Notes under the pieces: model-generated
The model's input: the letters and a program-made list of their open reading frames with translations, nothing else
Databases searched by the model: none
Told to the model about the DNA's origin: nothing
Source of the DNA: Aquatica leii
Lineage: Eukaryota > Arthropoda > Insecta > Coleoptera > Lampyridae
Assembly: GCA_035610365.1 (NCBI GenBank)
Contig: CM069432.1
Coordinates: 224,338,532 to 224,402,531, forward strand
DNA length: 64,000 nucleotides
Reading direction: 5' to 3'
Shown: one piece after another, positions 10,218 through 21,584 of the stretch
Numbering within the stretch: position 1 is the stretch's first letter
Layout of the letters: each line of letters opens with the position of its first letter
Translations under genes and position numbers: made by a program

Positions 10218-13200
10218 TCATGATGAATTATTAGTATCACCGTTATCATTAGCGTAACTGTTTGCATTTCCATTAACAGCGAAGGATGTACCTAATCCAT
10301 ATAAGTGACCTGAAAACTTGGAGTCGTCAATTGTATCTTCAAAAAACATCTACAGAAAAAATGGTTAAGTTTTGTTATTTCTTCTAAGTTTGAACTTACT
10401 TCTTTCATTTTGAAAAACGCCATGCCAGTTAACAACGAATCTGATCCAGCTTGATGTTGAGGTCCAATTCTTTCCAAATCGAGTTGTTCCGCAACTTCTT
10501 GAAGACCACCTTTCAAATTTTTACAAGACTTCATAAGATACTAAAACTAAAACGTTAGTTTTTTGTATTTTCGTTTAAAATATTTCATTACTTTGACATC
10601 GTAAATTGTGGGGAAGTATAATTTAAGCAATTCGAAAAATTCACTTTCATCTTGAGGTAAATGATTATCTGTTAAGAGTTTTATGAGATAACCAAAATCG
10701 TACCCGGAATGAAATGATAACCATTTAATATTTTCCATTAAGACGATGCCAGAGCTCATCAGCAATTCGGCGAATTCTAACGGTTCTATTCCTTCTTCTT
10801 CGTGTTTTTTGAATTGTATACCAGAGTTTTGCAGTAAATCTATACTGTCTTGAGCATACATGTCTTCACTATAACGAAAGAAAAGGTAAATTATAGTTAT
10901 GTGAAAATACAATGAAATGACAAAACAAGTTTTTCATAGCACAATTAATATATTTTTTTCAAGTCAAACAATTATTTAAGGAACGTTCTTTTTCAAAACA
11001 TGTCTTTAGTGAAAAGATACTTTAATATTATATGCCAGAGTATATAAATAAGAAATTTGCCTTTACTACACGTGTGCTTCGTCTTGTTGTCCTGTCTGTA
11101 CTACAAAATTTGGTTCAAATAAACGACTAGAGGCGTTTCATTATGTCGTGAACTGTGACCTTGAGTTGAAAATCGGAATTAATAAACTTAAAGTTGAAAA
11201 TTTGACAAGTCTAAGTGAATCTCAAAAACGTTAGTTCATTTATAAGACAAACACATCAACAGAAAATTTTAATAATTTTAAAATAATCAAATAATCATAA
11301 AAATCAGTAGTAATAATTACAAATACAACAAGAAAAGCAATGATAGGTTAAGAAAAATGTACTGCCGAATGTTTGTAAGACGGATGATAGCTACGTTTTG
11401 ACATAAGCCGATTACAGCGCCACAGTTCACGAGATCCTGAAAGACTTCTACGACTACACGGTTTCCTTGCAAGCGACAGATATACCCCGAAACGCCGATG
11501 AGTTTTATCAGATGATTGGAAGAGTTCGATTTAAAACCAAACTACTTTTTTTCATAAAAACGGGCGGTTTAGATCCGTTGCAAGCCTCGAAAAAATTCGT
11601 TTTTCCGTTGAAAATATAAGAACTAGAAACTTAAAAAAAAGCTAAAATAATTATAAAGGCTAGTTGTATAGCCGCCTTGAAACATTTTCTATAATTTTGA
11701 AGCCAAAAATATAAAAATTAATAGAAAACGAAACAATTTTAGGTGAATTTTGAAGACACGGTAAACGTAGCATAGATTATTTGCAAAAAGTGACACAAGT
11801 GCGCCCTAGATATGTGTCTTGAGTTTATAAATACATAGTTTTTATATGAAAATAAATATTAAAAAATTCATGGCCAGACCAGAAACGCGACACAAAATAA
11901 AATGTGTTGCTGATTGCTCCTTCTCCCGAGAAACTTCTCTAATTTTAAAGAATCCGCTATGCAACTATTTTTTGTACTTATTTCAGTTTTTTCTAGTTTC
12001 TTAGTTTCTAGCTCTTTACTTTCAACGGAAAAGCGAATTTTGTATTAACGGCAAAGCCGCCGTTTTATGCACTCGTCAAATTCAAAAATTCTGGTAACCT
12101 TTTACAAGTTTTTGAGTCCCTTTTTTGTAACAACTGAGTGACTATTCTTCACAGCAACTCGTAAAGTAGTTTTTGACTAAGAAAAATAAAATTCTTTGCT
12201 ATTAAATTTATTTTGAAAAGAACAAATCATAAACATCTGAATGCGTAACGTCTTGAGGGAATACGGCGATTGCTACAGGATTTTCCTCAAGTTTTTGCAG
12301 TGTGAGTCACTGAGTCTAGCGTTGCCATGATAAAATATAATGCCTTTTCAATTGACTAACTTGAATGTTTCGGCTAGATGGAATGGGGTGAGGTGCTCAC
12401 ACTGCTTCTCCGTATATTTATTATTGTATGACCACGTGGAAAAAGCACGTGAAAAATTATTCCTAAACAATTTTAACAGACACAACACTTTTATTGGATG
12501 CGGTCCAGTGATTGCTATCTGTCTGCTCTTTCACTTTGCTTTTAGTTTCTTTTTTTTTATCATGTTATACACAACTCATTTTTGAACTCTAGTTATGAGG
12601 TGATTCAAGAAAACTTTGTTTTGTTGGCGGGCGATGAGAGAAATACTTGTGGTTTAGTTTGTTCCGTTAAAACAACGTGCGGAACCTGCAATCGAATTGT
12701 CAACATTTATGCCCGGTTGCATAAAGCAAAGTTAACTATGTTGTTAACTAACGTCTTTGTTAGCTACATTTGATAATGCAAAACAATTGATTTTGTACTT
12801 AACCAATAACCAAATTTAACGACATGATCGCGTAGTTACATGGATTGTTAAAGTTAAGAATGCTTATGCAACCGGATCTTAGCAATCATTCACTAAATCA
12901 CGAATTGGTGGGCATCGTCTATAGAGAAGTTTACTGTTTAGGATGGCACGATTCAAATAAACGTCTCGAATATAAACTGATGCAAAGTAACAAGAAGAAA
13001 ATTTAACTTGTAATTTTCCATTTTGAATATTAACTTTGAACACAAATTAATTTAAATAAACCTTTTTTAAGCTTATGTTCAAGAAACATTTGGATAACTG
13101 TTAGTGAACAATATGATTATAAAAGAAACAGTATAGTCAAAGGTGCATGTTTCCGCCATCTATGACAATTGGACACGATGTTTTCTATTTATCTGATATA

Positions 13201-16200
13201 AAGGCACTTAGACTAGTATCTTTAAGAAAACGGTCAGACAGATCCATTCTTTATTTTACGGGAACAACTTTTGATGTCAACCCCTAGCCTCAGCAACCCC
13301 TAACTCTAGAATTTAAATATGGAAAATAGGTCGAGCGACCTCACATTTCAAGCGTCTTTCAATTCTCTATAATACAGTAAAAAAAAGTAAAATTTACGCA
13401 ACGGAACCAGGGTCTCTGGAAGAGTTTCTTCGAGGCATTATTGATTAATGCCGCCAAATTACACCACAGATCCTCCAAAATGTAAGGAAACGTTTCGAGC
13501 AGAATTTGTATCATTGAATAGTAGTTGGTGTCGCACAATTTGAGCATTTATTGAACTAATAAAACTGATGTTTTAATTTTTTTCCACACTTTTAAAATTT
13601 TTATAAACCTAAAAACAATCAAGCACTCACATATAGAATCAAGAGACCTTTAAAATGAGGGTCACTCGATCACCTTACCGTAATTTTTGTTTTTGTTGGG
13701 GCTAGGGGTTTGACCTGACAAAGTCAAACTTGACATCAAAATGTGCCGTTCAAAAGGTCAAAGATGGCGTGATTTTTCCTAAACAAAGCCCCCACCTTAG
13801 TTAATCTAAAGGTCGATTTTCCCTGGGATGAAAAAAAATTGAATAAAAGTAATGAGGGGTGGCTCGACTCCCTTTTCCTAATAAAATTTTTGATGTAGGA
13901 GTTGCTGAGGCTAGGGGGTTGATGTATCAATGTCAAGTTTGACATCAAAAATCAAGAATCGACCTGCCCGACAGTTTTTTTTAAGAAACTAGTCTTAAGT
14001 GTCCCAAAACAGGGCTGTTTCCTTTCCAATGGCCCACCCTGTATAAGCGACGTGGTATCTTTCGACAAATATACGGATGAAGCCAAATTTGGATTCATCT
14101 GTCACTACTGCATGTTTTTAAAGTTCACTTTCGAGCTGAGCGCATTTTAAAACGTTTTTGTGCACGTACGATGCAAAATGACACCGTACCTATTATAGTT
14201 GAGGGGTCTAGTTTCAAAGTGTGTAATCTCGAATTCTGATGAAAAATGACATAGATGTCGCTACCTTTTCGATTTTTAGCGCTGAATTCGAAAAGTTCAT
14301 TATTTCGATGCAAATCGATCAAACTCCAGTGTATTTTTACGATAGATTATTAAACGTAGTTTCAAAACAATATGATTTGACAAGTATATGTCAAACTATA
14401 CAATCTCTCAAATATTTCAAAGTGTACAAACTCCAACACCTTGTAATTTATGCTATCTTTCAAAGCGAACAATCTCCGGTACCGACTTGCCTCGAAGAAA
14501 AGGCACCAAATAGGTATGACGCGTTAGGTCTCGAATTTTTTCAGTTACAAAAACATTTATCAAGCAGCGCATTAGTCAGTTATTTACAGTTAACTGTGTA
14601 AAGTGTAGTACAAATTAGCAGAATTAACGTCACAATGGAATATAATATCATTCCTTTAAATAATAATGAAGCCCCAAAAAGGGGATGGAATACTGGAAAA
14701 AAACCCAACAGAAAAAACTAAGGTACTAAGATTTTCATTTCGATATATTTCTAAAACGGGTAATTTTATTTAGATACAGACCACATTCGCTACCTACATA
14801 TCCGACTTGTGGAGACAAAACAACTGGGTTTCAGTGCACTTCCCTTACGATGGTTAAAGTAAATGAATTCCATAAAAAGTTTTACGAAACAAAAGGAAAA
14901 ATATTACAGGACAATTTTATTTTAAAATATTTAAAAACCGTTCCTATAAAACGCAAACGACCAATAAATTCTCGACACACTCAAAAATTATGCTCAACTG
15001 GGTTTTACATCCTCGCCCAACAGAAAACGTTTTTACCTTTTTGTAAAATAGATTTCATGGGCGTTTTGTGTGTAATTAGAAGAATTCGTAGTATTACTAA
15101 AAACTTTTTAAATAATTCTTTACCAGCAAAAGAAACTCGTGGAAGTGATAGAAAATTGGAAGCATACAGTACCAAGACCAACTCTGTTTTGAGTTTTATA
15201 ACCAGATTTCGTGTATTTGAGTCTCGCTATTGCCGAGGACAAAGCAAACGTTTATTTCTCGACATCTCATTGCGCATAAAATAATGTGACAGATGTATGT
15301 GAAAGAAAATTAGAATCTTCCAGTAAAAGATTGCTATTTTAGATATATTTTTAACACCAATTATAACCTAGGCTTCGCCATTCCTCGGATTGACGTGTGC
15401 TCAACATGCTTGTAGTTGACGGAAAAAATTAAAACTTCAAAATGAGGAAACCAAGACCAGGTTATTACGAAAAAGAGGGTACATGAAATTATGGCACAAA
15501 CGTATTTCAAAATATTAAGGGAACCGCAGGAATGTGTAGCGATGTTTTCGTTCGACTGTCAAAAAAATCAAGTAATGTCTAAAGTTCCTGATCAGGAAGC
15601 GTATTATTCTCGGCGGATTTATATGTACAAGTTTACTGCAGTGAGAGGAACCTTGCAAACCAAATTAAATCCCACAGTCACTTCTTTCTGTTAAACTGAA
15701 AATGAGAATAAGAAGGGCTTCCTGCGTTCTGGAGTCATCAGATTTTACTGAGGTTCCCATCATTGAATTATTATTATTAAAATGTGTGATGGTTGTCCAG
15801 GTAAAAACAAAAATAATACTCATAATAATGTCTTGTCTTGATTGTCCAAGCAAGATGTAATTTCGAAAATTGAAGTCAGTAAGGACACTATTGTTCTTCC
15901 AAATCGTGTATTTGGGCACATTGAAATGGAGAGTATGAAGAAGGAAATAATTTTAGAAACCCAGAAATATCTACATTTTTCAAATTACAGGAAAGTGCTA
16001 AAAGTTGGAGAGGACGTTGAAATTTATAACTGAAAAAATGAAACAACCAAAATTTATGAATCCTCCAAACCAGTGGCATTTTGCTTTCGTTAAAATGAAA
16101 AGAATAACCAAAAACTCAAAACATAGTGTTAGTACGTGGTGAAATTACCCATAATTCAGATCTTGGAATGGGAAACCCTGTGACCAACGTTTGCGACATA

Positions 16201-18377
16201 AATCCATTAAAAATTCTAATCCAAAATGTTATTAGCGCCAATAAAAGAACTGATAAATAGTCTCCTAGCTTCGCATTATGGCGATGAATGAAAAAACGAA
16301 TCCCATTTAACTTTTTATAAATTCGTCATAGAGGAAGACACGAATGAGGATGTTATTAAAGATAAGGAAGACACGCTGTGCGAAGAAACTGGAGAAGGCA
16401 ATATTGCAGTTTAGTTGTAACATTTTTGATTTTTTGTGTAAGATATATAATCTCAAATATACTTGTTTTTTAGAAATTGTGTATTAAAAACAGAACAAAA
16501 CATTGCAACCGCCCAAAGTTTTCAAAGCGATCAATCTCGATTTGTCAGTTTCATACTTTCCTTTAATTATTCATTTTTCTAGTTTGCTGTAAATTTAATA
16601 AACAAAGATTGCACACTTTCAATCTGCTCCGTTTTTTTTATACTGACGTTAAAACTGTAACTTTGGTACAATCGGTGCCATTAACATTTCTATGCCTTCC
16701 ACGTTTTAGCATCTTTTACGAATTTAGTTCTCAATTATTTAAATTCTACTTTGACTCTCGTTTTTAAAAACCGAGTTTTAGCTACTTTTTGGCGTTGATT
16801 TGAAAGTTTATATTAAAAGTGGCGCCGTACAGTAGCATAAATGCAAGATCGGTTACACCACTCATACACACTTCTCTTATATAAACGTTTTACAGCAACA
16901 TGTGTTTATCGTTGTAGAGTTTTGTATTCTACCGAGTTGAAATGGCAGTAGTATCGAGGTAGCCTTAAAACTCTATGTTTGATTTCACACAGCATTTCAT
17001 CAACGTACATTTTGATTTTTAACAATGGCAAGTGATCGTGGTCGTCTGCATCTGACGGAAACGTTTAAATCACGCTAGGATCTATTGCTATTTTGATTAT
17101 TCTCGAATTATTTAAAATACTAACCAATTATGCTGTAGCAACTTTAATTGTATTTTTCCATACAGCTTGAAGTACAGAAGTTTTATTCACTCTAAGATAT
17201 GAAGTCAAAGAAATCCAAAGAGCACCATGAGCAGCCAACCCAAAAATCAAGGATGACGTACCGGCTCCCACTGACACCGCTAATTTACCTTACTGTACGG
17301 GTTCTACAGATAAAATCAGCAGAATTCTAAAGAATTAAATATCGAAACTGTTTTCACGACTAAAGAAACTTTGAACAATTATTTTAGATCTGCAAAAGCT
17401 AAACAAGGGGCCTTAAAACATGCCAGCGTCTTGCCTTGTATCTGTGGATCAAGCTTTATAGCACAGACACGATGCTCAATTGAAGAAGAGTGAAATAAGA
17501 TTAATACAGAGCAAGTCGGAAAATGTCAGAATATATAGAAGAATATCACCTATAGTGAGTGCACGCGATAAAGTCGTTAACCAAACCCTATCAAATTGTG
17601 ATTGAGTTTTTCAAAATTTTAACTGAAATACATCGAAAATTATGTACCATTCATAAATATGTAAGTCTGTAATAAAAGTAAATCCAAGATAAGCTTATCG
17701 CATATTGAGTTAAGGTGCTAGTATTCTAATAATTATAATGAATGTGTGATATATCTTCTTTTGGTCAAGACACAAAATGATATCTGTGATTATGCGATAT
17801 GTTGAGGAGAAAGCTATAAACTAATATATATCTGTGTCGACAAGAGAAAAGGCAAAGAAGTTTGAAGGTTACAAGAAACATTTGTCTATATATGATTGGT
17901 TGAAAACTATTTGACAATTGAACGAGATTGTCATATTTTGCAGAAGTTTTTTTAAAAAATAAATAACGTAAAAGATCACTTACGACAAATTAAACTTAAA
18001 GTTAAACTGCCACGTAGTATAAGAACCACCTGCTGTTTTTCCATTTTCATCTAGAAAGGTAAGTCCCAGTTGAATTATTCTTAATAAATCTACATTACAC
18101 CTCAACATCTGGTATTGATAATCGGCAGAACTTCTAAATTCGCCAATTGGTCGCGCTACCACTCCAGGAAATTCAGTATCCATTGCTACATATGTATATT
18201 TTTGGACGATCTGTAATAAGTTTATGAATTAAGTGATGCTAAATAAAAAACTAGGTTGTAAAATATTACTTGTCTTATAGTTCGAAACTCTTCCTCTAAA
18301 TTATGTGCCCAAACATCCCTAATGCCACATTCTTCATTATTAGGATGCTGGGAGCTACCTATAGTAGCTGCAGGCAT
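10218..18377 (-). CDS. Pop2: CCR4-NOT complex deadenylase subunit (Pop2/Caf1, CNOT7/8 family)
   Basis: This is the DEDD-type 3'-5' exonuclease of the CCR4-NOT complex, which shortens mRNA poly(A) tails in the cytoplasm. Five minus-strand exons join in frame to 294 residues: 18377-18270, 18210-17984, 10868-10592, 10540-10400, 10349-10218 (TGA at 10220-10218). That length is normal for insect and vertebrate members. The catalytic tetrad is complete: D47 and E49 in AMDTEFPG, D169 in FHSGYDFGY and D238 in [10 protein letters not shown]. The N-terminus [10 protein letters not shown] and the tail [12 protein letters not shown] match the family. I chose the ATG at 18377 because conservation begins there; the frame stays open upstream to another ATG at 18608. 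Intron 2 (17983-10869) is 7.1 kb and full of mobile elements while the others are about 50-60 nt. The coding sequence appears intact, so the gene is probably active. Confidence 0.95.
11552..12070. mobile_element. short inverted-repeat element (MITE-like, about 520 bp)
   Basis: The left arm begins ATAAAAACGGGCGG and continues through TTTTTCCGTTGAAAATA and AACTAGAAACT. The same blocks return inverted at the right end (AGTTTCTAG, TTTCAACGGAAAA, GCCGCCGTTTTATG). The arms are about 95 bp, with several mismatches and small gaps. There is no coding capacity. I did not find a convincing target duplication, so superfamily and exact ends are uncertain. Confidence 0.6.
13203..14003. mobile_element. inverted-repeat element (MITE-like, about 800 bp)
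   Basis: Arms of about 100 bp face each other. The left arm (13203-13297) contains CACTTAGACTAGT, TTTAAGAAAACGGTCAGACAG and TTGATGTCAACCCC, then TAGCCTCAGCAAC. The right arm (about 13900-14003) contains GTTGCTGAGGCTAGGGGG, CTGCCCGACAGTTTT and ACTAGTCTTAAGTGTCC. Matches are strong but interrupted, indicating an old copy. Downstream, the CACCCTGTATA word at 14037-14046 resembles ends common to insect repeats. No coding region was seen and the superfamily is unknown. Confidence 0.65.
14239..14601 (+). CDS. unassigned 120-codon open frame
   Basis: ATG to TAA, 120 residues, no recognised domain. It has an acidic N-terminal stretch and is rich in aromatic and aliphatic residues, without a signal peptide or clear membrane segment. 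It sits in the large Pop2 intron, in the same orientation as and about 35 bp before the decayed transposon-type gene at 14635-16420. It could be a piece of that element or a chance frame; I favour caution. Confidence 0.2.
   Translation: MKNDIDVATFSIFSAEFEKFIISMQIDQTPVYFYDRLLNVVSKQYDLTSICQTIQSLKYFKVYKLQHLVIYAIFQSEQSPVPTCLEEKAPNRYDALGLEFFQLQKHLSSSALVSYLQLTV
14635..16420 (+). pseudogene. recurrent insect transposon-type protein, degenerate copy
   Basis: Several frames, taken in order, match a multi-copy insect protein family that I know as an uncharacterised transposase-like gene and for which I have no certain name. A piece ending [11 protein letters not shown] (about 14670) is followed by an intron-like gap. 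Next come [26 protein letters not shown], and a segment ending [19 protein letters not shown] (14850-15284). [20 protein letters not shown] spans about 15350-15410, FSFDCQKNQ with EAYYSRR lies in 15491-15694, and [10 protein letters not shown] lies in 15842-16033, then a D-x-G-M(A/G)NP-like end near 16165. Stops and frame changes separate the blocks. The cysteine pairs suggest zinc binding. It lies antisense inside a Pop2 intron. Family membership is from memory of the motif order; no catalytic triad can be asserted. Confidence 0.6.
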
Positions 18378-18608
18378 ATCCGAACAAGTTTCCGTGTTGA
18401 TCAATTGTGTTAGTGGGTTTTGAACCCAAATAACATTAGTATGGGTGTCTCCGCTACCTCCTTCTAATTTAAACGTTAATTCACCCGTTTTGCTTAATAG
18501 TTTATCCTCCTTGGCTTTTAAATGCAATCCAGTGTCATCGCAACAAAATACTCTCATCGATGTAAATATTTGTCTGTAAACAGCAAAGTCCGTCATTTCT
18601 ATTTTCAT
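18378..18608 (-). other. open 77-codon upstream extension of Pop2
   Basis: The Pop2 frame remains open for 77 codons above the conserved start, from an ATG at 18608 that follows an in-frame stop. The extension reads as plausible protein (TGELTFKLEGGSGDTHTN, IWVQNPLTQLINTE) but resembles nothing I know in this family. It could be a 5' UTR that happens to be open, an alternative N-terminus, or an unrelated exon. The conserved MPAATIG start is the better choice unless transcripts show otherwise. Confidence 0.45.
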
Positions 18609-21584
18609 TACTAAGATGAAGAGTTATGTGGTATCACATGTCAAACTAAAATATTGAAAAAGAGAACTATAACGAAAAAAAGTAAAAATAAGGTAAACTA
18701 TGAAAATTAACCTCAAACAATCCGTCAAAAAAATAGGGGTTTCCTAAAACTAGTAGGTTAAACAAAAACTGAAATTTGAAGTAGGTGTCTGCAAATGCTT
18801 TCCTTACCCATTTCACTAACTTAAAACATGAAAATATTTTATGCTATTTACAAAGTTTAAAACAATCGCCTAAGTTTGTTGATGAACAATCTGACATTTT
18901 TGTTATCATTCCAATTCTACCAAAGTAGCGGACTCTCTTTCTAGAATTCCACTTTAAACATTAATCGCGCCATCTATTAGAGTTCTTGTTTGTTTTTAAA
19001 TTTATTTAATTTTTTATTCTCCCTAAACTCGAAAATATTCGTTTTTTGTATTTATGACCAAATGTAATTATTTATTAATTGTTTAATGTCTTTAAAGTTT
19101 TAAATTAAATATGAAAATACAGTGTGATTATAAAAAACTTATCGATATAATCAGGACCGGTAAAACTTTTGCAAACAATAAAAATATGTATACAGAGTGA
19201 CTCAATTCATTTGAGTTTTTATTAATATTTTTTTCAATATTTTTTAATTATTTGTTTTAAGTTTTACGTTAATTGTTAATACTTATATGACAACAACTAG
19301 TTAAATCTAATGGTTATTGAGATATTTTTATTTTTTGTAACATTTGTTTTGTGGCATCAAGAGAGAGAAGCATCAATTATATCAATTAATATTTAATTAT
19401 TTACAGAGTGTAAAAATACGACTTAAACATATCTAACTTTTTTAAAATAGAATCTAAGCTGATTTTATATGCAACCAAACTACAGCAATTATAATTTTTT
19501 TACGTTTACACTGTATCAATGTTGTGATCGAAGTTGCTAACGTTTCACTTATTTATTTTGTACCGAGTTTTATTAAAACCTGAAATAAATTAATAAACAT
19601 GAAACAAACAAACGCAAAAACCTCTTAAGAATTAAGTAATGGACTTCAGCTTTAAATTGAATAGATTTCTTGATGAGATGTCGCTACATTTGGAAATTAA
19701 TAAATTAAGATGCGGCAATAAAAGGAAAACAATAGCGCTTTGCAAACGATTTCACATGTCATAAAAATTATCACGAGGTTTAAACTTGCAACTTGCAACC
19801 AAATATTACAAATTTCTTTATTTAGGTAGTAATTGCAGTTCGTTTAAGTAAAACTTTGTTTGTCATCTACAAATTTGTTTTTTCTTATAAGGGTGTATTT
19901 GAAACTTTATGTTTTGGAAAATAAGTAAAAATAAAAGCAGTGTTGAAAAGTTTATAGATATCATTTATTTTCATACATTCTATTTTTATACATTTGATTA
20001 CAATTACGACTGTTATATCATTTTTCTAATAGTGTTTAGAAAAGTTTTATTTCCATATTAGAAACACGGCTTTTTTCTAAAAAGTGTCAGAGTGTTAAAT
20101 TGTACAAGGGCGAAATGATACTCATTTACCACAAGTACTGAAATTTACAGCACGGTCCGAAGTTTTTGAAGCGACGACACAAATAGGTTACAAAAGCCAC
20201 ATTTAATATTTGATGTGTTTTCTTTAATTTGTTTACATTCTTTTCGTCTGAGTTCCAGCAATGTTTACTACTGTAGTAACCTTGAAGTCAGATGTACGAA
20301 AAAATAAGTTAAATGTGCAGAGTATACATAATCTATCTTTCATAAATATACAAAGGTGTCGTTTATTACAAGTTGTCATTATCGCGTTACAGTAATGTTT
20401 TTAACTTTATATTTTTTAACGTCAACTTGTCACCTCTTATGTGGTATACCCAATAAATACAAATCAATGGACCTGTACTGGCAATGTACTCCGTATAGCC
20501 GGCACTCAGAATGCTGGCAATGTACTAAAATGAAGTACATTGCCGGTAACCAGGTGTCACACCGGCCGATATATTGGCGGATGAATCTTGCCAGTGCAGA
20601 AATTGCATCGAACCAATATCGGCAAGTTACGTATTTTAACACAAGTTAAATGCAGAATGCCAGTGAAATCTGTGCAATATAATATGTACTTTGCCATCAC
20701 ATAAATAGTGCACAATTTCAAAAGCATTGGCAATGTTAGCAACTTAACACAAATTAAATGCATACAATGGTATTATCATTTTTAATTTAATTAATAAAAC
20801 AATTTGGAAACTCAACATACAATGTCCATATATGTACTAAAAAAATTTTAAAAATATAAAAAGCGTATTTACATTCCTTCTGTTCTTATGTTTATTGGCG
20901 TTTTTCGTGCCCACTACTCCTGATGTTTATTGCGTCTTGTAAAGCTGCACTACAATTTGAATTTTTTCTGATGGATACTGTAAAATAAAAATTACATTGT
21001 AATGCTACTCAAATAACTTATACACTTTTTTAGCAATTTCTAAATTAAATTATGAAGTTTTTGAAGTAATTATAAAGAATTGCTTTGTAAATTGTCGTGA
21101 AATAAAATACAACACGAAAGTCGAGTTTGGCAGTAATGCACTTGAAATCATATTACGTTAATATACATATAAAGTTAATGTTTTAAGTTTTAACCTATAA
21201 ACTATAAAATACTCTGAAGCCTTTTACCATAAATTAAGTTTAAAAAAAAAATGGGATAGGATTTTTTAGGGGTATTTTTAGGGATTTTGATAACTTTAAA
21301 TATGTATTTTTTATTTTAATTTTAAATTAAGCAAAGTAAAAGTGTAATAGTATAGGCCCTGGAATAATCCAAACTAGCCAATCATATTCATTTTTGTACA
21401 TACCGCCTTAACGACATCTAGTGCGGTTGCTTGTTACTAAGAGTGCAGAGTTGATTATAAACATGCTTGTAAAAATTTGTGGTTAAACGTGGTTAAACTG
21501 CGTTTTACTACAAAAAATACGTTGATTGTTATTAGTTATTTACTTGTTCAATTTCTACGTTTATCAGCAAACTCTTCGTTAAAA
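18609..21584. other. upstream region of Pop2, no gene seen
   Basis: The Pop2 promoter should lie in the first few hundred bases, but I see no distinctive TATA or initiator arrangement. The rest is AT-rich. The block 20440-20760 contains several GGCAATGTAC/GCAATGTTA words and a perfect hairpin (20516-20544), suggesting a repeat of unknown class. Short frames across it overlap on both strands and look like chance. Confidence 0.5.
20516..20544. repeat. perfect 11-bp hairpin
   Basis: GGCAATGTACT (20516-20526) and AGTACATTGCC (20534-20544) are perfect inverse complements around a 7-nt loop. GGCAATGTACT also occurs alone shortly upstream at about 20480, so the word is repeated in this small block. 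Confidence 0.85.

Larger units (their letters stand above)
10869..17983 (-). other. Pop2 intron 2 (7.1 kb)
   Basis: The donor GTAAGT lies just below 17984 and the acceptor AG at 10870-10869, both read on the minus strand. The intron splits a serine codon in front of EDMYAQDS. It contains two inverted-repeat elements (11552-12070, 13203-14003), an unassigned 120-codon frame (14239-14601) and a decayed transposon-type gene on the opposite strand (14635-16420). The stretches 10869-11550, 12071-13200 and 16421-17983 show nothing I can assign. Confidence 0.85.
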
